Shown here: piece after piece, positions 16,054-23,412 of the stretch
Layout: each line of letters begins with the position of its first letter
How positions within the stretch are numbered: position 1 is the stretch's first letter
Origin: Duncaniella sp.
Lineage (GTDB): Bacteria; Bacteroidota; Bacteroidia; Bacteroidales; Muribaculaceae
Direction: 5' to 3'
DNA length: 25,494 bases
NCBI RefSeq assembly: GCF_029054785.1
Contig: NZ_JAIDEN010000045.1
Coordinates: 1-25,494 of the forward strand
The notes under the pieces: model-generated
Told to the model about the DNA's origin: nothing
Databases searched by the model: none
Seen by the model: only the letters and a program-made list of their open reading frames with translations
Made by a program: the position numbers and the translations under genes

Positions 16054-18480
16054 ATGCAACAGACAGATCCCAATCAGACTCGCAACAACCCGTCTGAAAA
16101 AGACACAAAGGCCAAGAAGACGAAAAAACATCGTGGCATAATAGCCACGCTATGGATCATCTTCACTCTTGGTGTCATCGGAGTTTTCCTCTTCCTATTC
16201 CTTGTTTATAATGGAGTGATCGGCTACATGCCGCCGGTCGAGGAGCTAAAAAATCCGACCGATCGTTTTGCCTCTGTGCTATATTCGTCTGACGGCAAAG
16301 AGATCGGGCGCTATTTCGTCGGAACCGGCAACCGTGTCTACGCAGACTTCGATGAAGTGTCGCCTCATGTCATAGACGCTCTGATCTCTACTGAGGATGT
16401 GCGTTTCGAAGAACACTCCGGCATTGACATGCGTGGCCTTGCCCGCGTGTTGTTCAAAACTGTCCTGATGGGCAATAAAAACGCCGGCGGCGGTTCAACC
16501 CTGACACAGCAGCTTGCCAAGCAGCTATATTCCCCGACAAGTTCCGGCTTCCTCTCACGAGCTATGCAGAAACCGATCGAATGGATGATCGCCGTAAAAC
16601 TGGAGCGCTACTATTCAAAGGAAGAGATCATAAAGATGTATCTCAACCAGTTTGACTTCCTCTATAATGCTGTCGGCATCAAGTCCGCCGCACATGTCTA
16701 CTTCGGAAAAGCGCCTAAGGATCTGACTATCGAGGAGGCCGCAACCCTTGTGGGCATGGTTAAGAATCCGGCCTATTACAATCCGGTCAGAAGGAATGAA
16801 CGTACGCTTCAGCGTCGCAATGTGGTGCTTGCCCAAATGGAAAAGGCTGGAAAAATCACCAAAGCCCAACTCGACTCCCTTTCGGCACTTCCTCTGACGC
16901 TCAATTTCAACCGCGTGGATGCCAAAGACGGTATCGCTCCATATTTCCGCGAAGAACTCCGCCGGATGCTTCGCGCTCATAAGCCCGAACGCCAGAACTA
17001 CCGCGCCTGGGAAAACCAGAAGTTTGTTGATGACTCTATTGCCTGGGAAACAAATCCTCTTTTTGGCTGGATCGAAAAAAATCCCAAGCCAGACGGCTCC
17101 AAATATGACATCTATACTGACGGTCTGAAAATATACACCACGATTGACACCCGCATGCAGGCTTATGCAGAAGAGGCTGTCGACGAACATCTCGGCGGTT
17201 ATCTCCAGCCCGCATTTTTCCGCGAAAAACGCGGAACCAAAGGTGCTCCATACACTTCCGATCGGGCTGAACTTTCAGAAATACGCCGCAATCATCTCAT
17301 CCGCAACGCGATGAAAAACACCGACCGCTACCGCAACATGGTAAAGGCCGGCGCTTCACGCGAAGAAATCGACAGAGCTTTCAACACGCCACGCGAAATG
17401 AAAGTTTTCACCTACCACGGATCTGTCGACACCGTGATGACACCTCTTGACTCGGTCCTCTACCAAAAAATGTTCCTCAGAACAGGATTCATGGCAATGG
17501 ACCCGCTCAACGGCCACATCAAAGCCTATGTCGGAGGGCCTGACTTCGGCTACTTCCAGTATGACATGGTCTCTACCGGACGCCGCCAGATCGGATCAAC
17601 CGTAAAGCCGTTCCTGTACACCTATGCGATGGAGGAAGGATTCACCCCCTGCGATGAGTTTTCCAATACCCAGCCGGTCATCACCGATGAAAGCGGGCGC
17701 GTATGGGCGCCCCGCAATGCAGGATCGGCACGTGTAGGCGAGATGGTCAACCTGCGCTGGGCGCTGACCAACTCAAACAACTGGATCTCGGCCCGCCTGA
17801 TCTCCCAGCTCTCCCCTCCATCACTCGTCAGAACAATGCACAACTTCGGTATCACAGCCGATCTGCCTCCTGTCATGTCGCTTTGCCTCGGCCCGGCGGA
17901 TGTATCGGTCAAGGAGATGGTCACCGCCTATTCCGCTTTTGCAAACAACGGAATGCGTGTCGACCCGATGTTTGTCACCGCGATCACCGACAACAACGGA
18001 AACATCATCTCGGAATTTTCACCACGCCACACAGAGGTTATCAGTGAAAAAGCCTACTACCGCATTCTGTCCATGCTGCTGAATGTAGTCAACGAAGGTA
18101 CCGCCCACCGTGTGCGCTCACGCTACGGTCTGACAGCCGAGATGGGAGGCAAGACCGGTACAACCAACTACAACGCTGACGGATGGTTCATGGGCTTCAC
18201 GCCTCAGCTTGTCGCAGGAACATGGGTCGGAGGTGAAGAACGCTTCATTCACTTCAACACGATGGCCTATGGCCAGGGTGCAGCAATGGCACTCCCGATC
18301 TACGGACGCTTCATGAAGAAAGTCTATGCGGATCCGAACCTCAACTACTCTCAAAGCGCCCGTTTTGAATTTCCGGGAGGAATCGATCTCTGCGAAAAGG
18401 AATTCTACGGCTACTACGAAGAGGAGATCGATGCCGACACCAATGCGGAAGACGCCTCGATCGAAGGAGTGTTTGACTGA
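16054..18480 (+). CDS. Class A penicillin-binding protein (bifunctional transglycosylase/transpeptidase)
   Basis: This 808-residue protein polymerises glycan strands and cross-links peptides in peptidoglycan. A short Lys-rich cytoplasmic tail precedes one membrane segment (about 30-55). The GT51 domain shows EDVRFEEHSG (114-123, catalytic Glu114), GGSTLTQQ (146-153) and ERYYSKEEIIKMYLNQ (184-199). The transpeptidase domain has the active serine in STVK (515-518), SNN (574-576) and KTGT (700-703), all three intact, so both activities should work. It resembles PBP1a (mrcA/ponA). The protein ends in an acidic tail rich in Glu and Asp. It has its own promoter, 145 bases upstream of the start. Confidence 0.94.
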   Translation: MQQTDPNQTRNNPSEKDTKAKKTKKHRGIIATLWIIFTLGVIGVFLFLFLVYNGVIGYMPPVEELKNPTDRFASVLYSSDGKEIGRYFVGTGNRVYADFDEVSPHVIDALISTEDVRFEEHSGIDMRGLARVLFKTVLMGNKNAGGGSTLTQQLAKQLYSPTSSGFLSRAMQKPIEWMIAVKLERYYSKEEIIKMYLNQFDFLYNAVGIKSAAHVYFGKAPKDLTIEEAATLVGMVKNPAYYNPVRRNERTLQRRNVVLAQMEKAGKITKAQLDSLSALPLTLNFNRVDAKDGIAPYFREELRRMLRAHKPERQNYRAWENQKFVDDSIAWETNPLFGWIEKNPKPDGSKYDIYTDGLKIYTTIDTRMQAYAEEAVDEHLGGYLQPAFFREKRGTKGAPYTSDRAELSEIRRNHLIRNAMKNTDRYRNMVKAGASREEIDRAFNTPREMKVFTYHGSVDTVMTPLDSVLYQKMFLRTGFMAMDPLNGHIKAYVGGPDFGYFQYDMVSTGRRQIGSTVKPFLYTYAMEEGFTPCDEFSNTQPVITDESGRVWAPRNAGSARVGEMVNLRWALTNSNNWISARLISQLSPPSLVRTMHNFGITADLPPVMSLCLGPADVSVKEMVTAYSAFANNGMRVDPMFVTAITDNNGNIISEFSPRHTEVISEKAYYRILSMLLNVVNEGTAHRVRSRYGLTAEMGGKTGTTNYNADGWFMGFTPQLVAGTWVGGEERFIHFNTMAYGQGAAMALPIYGRFMKKVYADPNLNYSQSARFEFPGGIDLCEKEFYGYYEEEIDADTNAEDASIEGVFD

Positions 18481-18556
18481 CGACAAAAGCTTCTTAGCTC
18501 CGGTATGACCGGTATGACCGACTAAATCAGACCGGAATAGGACACAAATATAAAAA

Positions 18557-18588
18557 TTTGGCATTGTCAATGTTTATCATTAACTTTG
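18557..18588 (+). promoter_or_regulatory. Promoter of the cobalamin-uptake operon
   Basis: TTTG (18557-18560), 20 bases, then TAACTTTG (18581-18588) match the Bacteroidota consensus exactly. The riboswitch begins within about 10 bases downstream, so transcription starting here would carry the entire aptamer. Confidence 0.87.
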
Positions 18589-18594
18589 CCGCTG

Positions 18595-18835
18595 TAAATG
18601 GTAACTCTGCCATGAAGAGTCATGGCGACAAGAGTTTAATAGGGAATCCGGTGAAAATCCGGAACAGTACCCGCTGCTGTAAGTTCCATCTCACATCTTG
18701 TATGTGCAGACGGTCTCTGCATCAATGCCATTACCGCTGTCGGACATGAGTTTGAGTCTCGAATTGTCCCTCCAGGGTGAGAAGGCGCAGATTGACCGGA
18801 ACAAGTCAGAAGACCTGCCGTTTACAGACATATCT
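18595..18835 (+). promoter_or_regulatory. Cobalamin (adenosylcobalamin-type) riboswitch
   Basis: The RNA carries the hallmark core of the cobalamin aptamer: GGGAATCCGGTGAAAATCC at 18642-18660, GGAACAGTACCCGCTGCTGT at 18661-18680 and the B12 box AGTCAGAAGACCTGCC at 18804-18819. An upstream arm with CTCTGCCATGAAGAG (18605-18619) fits an early stem. The boundaries are approximate. In this family a bound corrinoid turns expression off. The next 140 bases lead to an intrinsic terminator at 18963-19014, before the first gene, so control is likely by transcription termination. Short reading frames inside this leader look like chance. The gap 18481-19061 also contains a small CCGGTATGA direct repeat near 18501-18518. 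Confidence 0.95.
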
Positions 18836-18962
18836 GTTTTGCGTCTGCGGGAATTTACAGACAGGAATCACATCTTTCAAAGCCATAAGGCCCCTCCTAT
18901 TTCAGTCAATCTGATCTCAAGAGAGAATGCCTTAGGAGAAAGTATTGTTTAAAGATCATCCT

Positions 18963-19014
18963 ATCCGCATCTTTTCGAGCGCAAAACGCAGAAAAGACGC
19001 GGATTTTTCTTTTC
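18963..19014 (+). terminator. Intrinsic terminator in the cobalamin riboswitch leader
   Basis: A 14-base stem (18963-18976 with 18991-19004, one A-C mismatch) with a 14-base loop is followed by TTTTTCTTTT. It stands 48 bases before the start of the DUF4465 gene, so it would stop transcripts before the operon. The loop contains CGCAAAAC (18980-18987), complementary to GTTTTGCG at 18836-18843 just after the B12 box, which could form a competing structure. Confidence 0.88.
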
Positions 19015-19061
19015 GGTATATTCTTTAACCAATCAAAAACAGACTTCAAACGACAAAAACC

Positions 19062-20195
19062 ATGAATGTCAAATTTTTAAATCTCCTAAGCATCTTTGCA
19101 ATGATGAGTGTGCTTCCTCTGACAAGCTGTTCGGACGAAAAGGACACTCCGGACCCGGCAGTTCCTGAATTTGTGATCACAGATTGCGATGGAATCCAGA
19201 AATTCACTCGCGGAGAAAGCAAGACATACACCGTCGATGCACAGAACATTGCCAATATCTCCATCTCAACTCCTCAGGGTTGGTCATCGGACTTTTCAGA
19301 CAACATCCTGACAATCACAGCTCCGTCAGATCAGGAACGGAATGTTGCCTGCACAGGCGAGATCGTCATCACAACTGTTTCTGAAGATGAAATCGAGACT
19401 GAAATCAAAATTGAAGTCTCCACCTATGAACTGCGCTTCCTGACTTTCGAAGATGAAGACGCAAAATTCAGCCCTTTCAGTCTTAGCTATTGCGACAAGA
19501 CAATCTCCAGATGGAGCGATCTTATTGACAATAAACAGTATGGCGGAGAACTGCTCTATGGCCCGGACAGCTACGGAATGGATGACCCATACATGTGGTA
19601 TGACGAGAACAACACCGAACTGCGCCACTCCATGCCGCCGGCTTTCGACATGTACTGCTACTGGAGCGGCGGCCACGCCATCTCGAATTATGCCGACACA
19701 GATCTGAGCCACGGCGATTTCTCACACCAGCTCTCAGTCTACGGTGCCGGAGGCCACAACGGTTCAAGCAACTTCGCCATGCACTACGGATATCTTGACG
19801 GCTCGCAGTTCAATACTAACGAGGGACTCCCGGCCATTGAGTTTGCCGACGGCAAAGCCCGCATCATAGATCATATGTGGGTAATGAACTCCACATATGC
19901 CATGAACTGCTATATCTCCGGCAACGGCCTCACCGCCAAGATCGGTCCTGACGACTGGGTGCAGATCGTAGCTACAGGATATGCAGCCGACGGCAGCAAG
20001 GCAGGCGAAAGCAAGTTCTATATGTGTAACGGGCCTGACAACATTGTCCGCGACTGGACCCGCTGGGACCTTTCCGAGTTAGGCAAAGTGGCTAAAGTTG
20101 AGTTCAACGTGACCGGATCATCGGACAACGGCTATGGCTTCAGCCAGCCTGCCTATTTCGCCTATGACGACGTGGCAGTACGCTTCGAAGAATAA
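19062..20195 (+). CDS. DUF4465 domain surface lipoprotein of the cobalamin locus
   Basis: The 377-residue protein has a lipoprotein signal peptide with lipobox LTSC (Cys24) followed by SDEKD, as in surface-exposed Bacteroidota lipoproteins. An N-terminal beta-rich stretch (about 35-125) resembles a BACON/Ig-like domain. The remainder (about 150-375) fits DUF4465, with DDPYMWYDENN, WSGGHAISNYAD, NSTYAMNCYISG and WTRWDLSELGKV ending in PAYFAYDDVAVRF. DUF4465 proteins are of unknown molecular function and are common in Bacteroidota, including corrinoid-regulated loci. It is the first gene after the riboswitch and terminator, so its expression should fall when B12 is plentiful. A role in corrinoid binding or relay at the cell surface is inferred from position only. 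Confidence 0.85.
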   Translation: MNVKFLNLLSIFAMMSVLPLTSCSDEKDTPDPAVPEFVITDCDGIQKFTRGESKTYTVDAQNIANISISTPQGWSSDFSDNILTITAPSDQERNVACTGEIVITTVSEDEIETEIKIEVSTYELRFLTFEDEDAKFSPFSLSYCDKTISRWSDLIDNKQYGGELLYGPDSYGMDDPYMWYDENNTELRHSMPPAFDMYCYWSGGHAISNYADTDLSHGDFSHQLSVYGAGGHNGSSNFAMHYGYLDGSQFNTNEGLPAIEFADGKARIIDHMWVMNSTYAMNCYISGNGLTAKIGPDDWVQIVATGYAADGSKAGESKFYMCNGPDNIVRDWTRWDLSELGKVAKVEFNVTGSSDNGYGFSQPAYFAYDDVAVRFEE

Positions 20196-20196
20196 G

Positions 20197-20215
20197 GTTG
20201 TCAAAAACGCCCTCT
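20197..20215 (-). repeat. Repeat-terminus-like motif between DUF4465 and PKD genes
   Basis: On the minus strand this reads AGAGGGCGTTTTTGACAAC, similar to AGAGGGTGTTTCATAACAAC at 87-106 and AGAGGTCGTTTAAAAACAA at 8205-8223. A second, weaker AGAGGTC lies at 20234-20240, again on the minus strand. It sits directly after the DUF4465 stop codon. Confidence 0.3.
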
Positions 20216-20249
20216 AAAAAGGCTTTCAAGAAAAGACCTCTGATATAAT

Positions 20250-22031
20250 ATGAATAGAATGATAGAAAGAACGGGCACGGCCACCGCCATACTTCTGGCG
20301 GGGACTATGCTCTTTTCATGCAACCGCGACGAGGTGATCGAGAATGACAACGCGGCGAAACCGCAGATCATCCTTGACAGCGAGAGCGGAATCTATACGG
20401 TGAATGCGGGCGACGAACTGACGATAGCTCCGGCCTACCGCAATGCCGAGGGCGCCTCGTATCTCTGGACTGTAGACGGAACCGAGGCCGCGACCACTGC
20501 TGAATTCACCCGGCAGTGGACCGAGACGGGCGAATATTACGTGACCGTCACCGTGAGCAACAAGGCCGGGAGTTCCAGCGAAGACCTGAGAGTGGACGTG
20601 GTCGATCCGGCCGCTCCGATAATTTCACTGCCACTTGCAGGCAACTCACTGACGCTCGCCGTGGGATCGGAATATGTGTTCCGCCCTGAGATCAGCAACA
20701 GTGACAGAACGGATTTCAAGATCAGCTGGACACTCGACGGTGTGGAAGTCGGCTCGGATATGGACTACCGCTTCCAAGCCGGGGAGACGGGTGATTACAA
20801 GCTGACAGTCAGAGCCTGGAACGCCGATGGCGAAGATTCGGTGGAGATCAGCATCTGTGTGGCCGACAAGTTGCCTTACAGCCTATCATTCCCTACACCG
20901 TCATATTTCCAGACATCAACCACACGCTACACGTTTGCCGGACGCCCCGTGTTTCTGAGTCCGCTTATCGAAAATCTTGCGGCCCGGAAATTCTCATGGA
21001 CGGTTGACGGAGTGGCAAGCGAATGCACTGCGCGGACCTTCCCCTTCACCCCCGACGCGCCGGGCGAATACATTGTCAGCCTGACGGTCGATGAAACGGC
21101 AAGCGCATCGGTCAAGGTGGTGTGCGTGGATGCCACCGAGGCGCAGCGCTACCGCAGGCCTACAGCCGGAAGTTCTGCCGAGAGCACCAAGGTATTTGAA
21201 TGGGTTCCGGCACCGGGCCAGTTCATCGGCGAGACTTCAACCGGAGGCATGACCGGCAATGAGACTACACTTGATCAAGCAAACGCATGGGCCTCGGAGC
21301 GACTTGCCAAGAAAGCCTTTGTCACTCTCGGAGGGTTCGGAGGCTATATAATAGTCGGTTTCGACCACAGTATCAGCAAGAGAGACGGGCAGTTTGATTT
21401 CGCCGTCATGGGTAATGCGTTTTTCAACGCTACAACCGGATCGGGAGGCTCCAACGAGCCCGGTGTGGTCTACGTCATGCAGGATGTCAACGGCAACGGA
21501 CTTCCCGATGATGAATGGTATGAACTGCGCGGATCGGAGACCGGAAACGCAGGCACACGCCAGGACTATGCAGTGACCTATTACCGCCCTGCCGGACCGA
21601 AGATGAACGTGCTATGGACCGACAACTACGGTGGCAACGGCTGTGTGGACTATCTAAGCGCCTTCCACCGTCAGGACTACTACTATCCGGCCTGGATCGA
21701 AGCAGACTCATATACGCTCAACGGCACCTGCCTGGCAGCCCGGACCTCTCAGGACCCAAGCTCCGGTTTCTGGGACAACAGCGCATTCGGCTGGGGTTAT
21801 GCCGACAACAAAGGCAGTGACGACCTCGGCGGCCCGAACGGCTCAGGCGGAGAAGGACAACGCAACGGGTTCCTGATCGAAAACGCGATGTATCCTGACC
21901 TGACGCATATAAATCTCCAGTATATCGACTTCATAAAGGTACAGACCGGAGTCAATTCCAAATCCGGATGGCTCGGAGAAGTCTCTACCGAAGTGTTCAA
22001 TTTCCAGGACCTCTCGCTGATGTCTCAGTAG
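20250..22031 (+). CDS. PKD/Ig-repeat cell-surface lipoprotein of the cobalamin locus
   Basis: The 593-residue protein has a lipoprotein signal peptide ending LFSC (Cys24). Three Ig/PKD-like beta domains follow (about 36-118, 124-205, 210-293), each with a SYLWTVDG- or SWTLDG-like core and a GxYxxxxTV strand. A distinct C-terminal domain of about 290 residues contains LGGFGGYIIVGFDHSI, VYVMQDVNGNGLPDDEWYEL and NGFLIENAMYPDLTHINLQY. The Asp/Asn-rich loop DVNGNGLPDDE (412-422) looks like a calcium-binding loop. I recall similar 'cell surface protein' sequences in Bacteroidota but no defined activity. It sits between the DUF4465 lipoprotein and btuG, so a role in corrinoid capture or in the uptake complex is inferred. 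It is probably anchored at the cell surface. Confidence 0.83.
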   Translation: MNRMIERTGTATAILLAGTMLFSCNRDEVIENDNAAKPQIILDSESGIYTVNAGDELTIAPAYRNAEGASYLWTVDGTEAATTAEFTRQWTETGEYYVTVTVSNKAGSSSEDLRVDVVDPAAPIISLPLAGNSLTLAVGSEYVFRPEISNSDRTDFKISWTLDGVEVGSDMDYRFQAGETGDYKLTVRAWNADGEDSVEISICVADKLPYSLSFPTPSYFQTSTTRYTFAGRPVFLSPLIENLAARKFSWTVDGVASECTARTFPFTPDAPGEYIVSLTVDETASASVKVVCVDATEAQRYRRPTAGSSAESTKVFEWVPAPGQFIGETSTGGMTGNETTLDQANAWASERLAKKAFVTLGGFGGYIIVGFDHSISKRDGQFDFAVMGNAFFNATTGSGGSNEPGVVYVMQDVNGNGLPDDEWYELRGSETGNAGTRQDYAVTYYRPAGPKMNVLWTDNYGGNGCVDYLSAFHRQDYYYPAWIEADSYTLNGTCLAARTSQDPSSGFWDNSAFGWGYADNKGSDDLGGPNGSGGEGQRNGFLIENAMYPDLTHINLQYIDFIKVQTGVNSKSGWLGEVSTEVFNFQDLSLMSQ

Positions 22032-22084
22032 GCATGACAGAAGCCTGAACCATTAGACCATAACTCCAAACTTTACTCTTTTTT

Positions 22085-22223
22085 CTGCCGACCGGCAGGC
22101 CCTGCCGGGCTGACGGACGCAAGGGAATGACAGTGTTCCCGCCGTCTGAGGCTTTCAGGATACTCTGACCTGAAACCAACCAGACAAAAAAGATTCCCTT
22201 GCATCATCCGTCAGTCCGGCGGG
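22085..22223. repeat. Nested palindromes between the PKD gene and the btuG-like gene
   Basis: A long imperfect inverted repeat pairs 22101-22128 with 22193-22223; the arms share GCCGG-CTGACGGA-GCAAGGGAAT with three substitutions and a 3-base gap. Short perfect hairpins overlap its left end: CTGCCG (22085-22090) with CGGCAG (22093-22098), and CCGGCAG (22092-22098) with CTGCCGG (22102-22108). An inner stem TTTCAGG/CCTGAAA lies at 22153-22175. It encodes nothing obvious. It may be an intercistronic attenuator, an mRNA processing site or a degenerate mobile element. Confidence 0.65.
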
Positions 22224-22250
22224 ACCTCCGATCATCCGCACCGCAGGCAG

Positions 22251-22281
22251 TTGGCGTTCTCGCATAAAAGAAGTAATTTTG
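22251..22281 (+). promoter_or_regulatory. Internal promoter before the btuG-like gene
   Basis: TTG (22251-22253), exactly 20 bases, then TAATTTTG (22274-22281) match the Bacteroidota promoter consensus. The likely transcript start would be only about 10-15 bases before the ATG at 22300, giving a very short leader without a riboswitch. Confidence 0.75.
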
Positions 22282-22299
22282 CGGCGCTTAAACGCACGC

Positions 22300-23397
22300 A
22301 TGACAAATAAAGATCAAGAAGCAGTGAAATCAAGACTGAAACCATTCTCAATATTCATTCTGATCCTCTCCTCTCTGACCCTGGGCGGGTGTATGGAGTG
22401 GGACTACGGCGAAACGGAAGACTTCGATGTCACCGGATCGGGCCTTTTCATAACCAACGAAGGGAACTTCCAGTACGGCAACGCCACTCTGAGCTACTAC
22501 GATCCGGCCACAAACACCGTGCAGAACGAGGTGTTTTTCAGAGCCAACGGCATGAAACTCGGCGATGTGGCCCAGTCGATGAGCATCTATGACAACAAGG
22601 GGTGGATAGTGGTCAACAACTCACACGTCATCTTCGCCATAGACCTCAACACATTCAAGGAGATCGGTCGCATCGAGAATCTGACATCTCCGCGCTATAT
22701 CCACTTTCTGAGCGATGAAAAAGCCTATGTCACACAGCTCTGGGACAACCGCATCTTCATCGTCAACCCGAAGAAATATGAGATCACCGGCTATATCACG
22801 GTGCCTGACATGACTATGGAAAGCGGATCGACCGAACAGATGGTGCAGTACGGCAAATATGTGTACTGCAACTGCTGGAGCTACCAGAACCGTATCATAA
22901 AGATCGACACCGAAACTGATCAGGTGGTAGACCAGCTGACCGTTGGCATCCAGCCGACATCACTGGTGCTTGACAGATATGACAAGATGTGGACCGTGAC
23001 TGACGGCGGCTATGAAGGCAGTCCCTACGGACATGAGGCACCGTCGCTCTACCGCATCGACGCCGCGACGTTCACCATCGAGAAGCAGTTCAAGTTCAAA
23101 TTCGGTGACTGGCCTTCGGAGGTGCAGCTCAACGGCACCGGCGATACGCTCTACTGGATCAACAACGATATCTGGCGCATGGATGTCACAGCGACGCGGC
23201 TTCCTGTCAGACCATTCCTCGAATTCCGCGACACAAAATACTATGGACTGACAGTCAACCCGGCCAACGGGGAAGTCTATGTGGCCGATGCGATCGACTA
23301 TCAGCAGCAGGGAATGATCTACCGTTACAGTCCTGAAGGCGAACTTGTCGACGAATTTTATGTCGGCATCACGCCCGGAGCTTTCTGTTGGAAATAA
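22300..23397 (+). CDS. btuG: BtuG-like corrinoid-binding surface lipoprotein (YncE-type beta-propeller)
   Basis: The protein (365 residues from the ATG at 22300) has a lipoprotein signal peptide with lipobox LGGC (Cys31). A single domain with the repeating blades of a YncE-like (DUF5074) beta-propeller follows; examples are GSGLFITNEGNFQYGNATLS, GWIVVNNSHVIFAIDL, AYVTQLWDNRIFIVNP and GEVYVADAIDY. In gut Bacteroides, BtuG proteins of this type sit on the outer-membrane surface, bind vitamin B12 with extreme affinity and form a stable complex with BtuB. The ATG at 22300 is preferred over the TTG at 22279, which lies inside the -7 promoter box. The TonB receptor gene follows after 15 bases, as expected for a btuG-btuB pair. 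The assignment rests on family resemblance and context. Confidence 0.85.
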   Translation: MTNKDQEAVKSRLKPFSIFILILSSLTLGGCMEWDYGETEDFDVTGSGLFITNEGNFQYGNATLSYYDPATNTVQNEVFFRANGMKLGDVAQSMSIYDNKGWIVVNNSHVIFAIDLNTFKEIGRIENLTSPRYIHFLSDEKAYVTQLWDNRIFIVNPKKYEITGYITVPDMTMESGSTEQMVQYGKYVYCNCWSYQNRIIKIDTETDQVVDQLTVGIQPTSLVLDRYDKMWTVTDGGYEGSPYGHEAPSLYRIDAATFTIEKQFKFKFGDWPSEVQLNGTGDTLYWINNDIWRMDVTATRLPVRPFLEFRDTKYYGLTVNPANGEVYVADAIDYQQQGMIYRYSPEGELVDEFYVGITPGAFCWK

Positions 23398-23412
23398 AGC
23401 CGGTACACGTCT

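Noticed and set aside
15923..16141. Short plus-strand frame of 72 codons before the penicillin-binding protein
   Set aside because: It overlaps the start of the penicillin-binding protein in another frame, and lacks any domain or signal; probably leader sequence.
18501..18518. Short tandem repeat CCGGTATGA x2
   Set aside because: Only two copies; too short to call a CRISPR or a functional repeat, so it is only mentioned under the riboswitch.
18558..18952. Two short plus-strand frames (18558-18749 and 18698-18952)
   Set aside because: They overlap the promoter and the conserved aptamer core of the cobalamin riboswitch, so base conservation there is for RNA structure.
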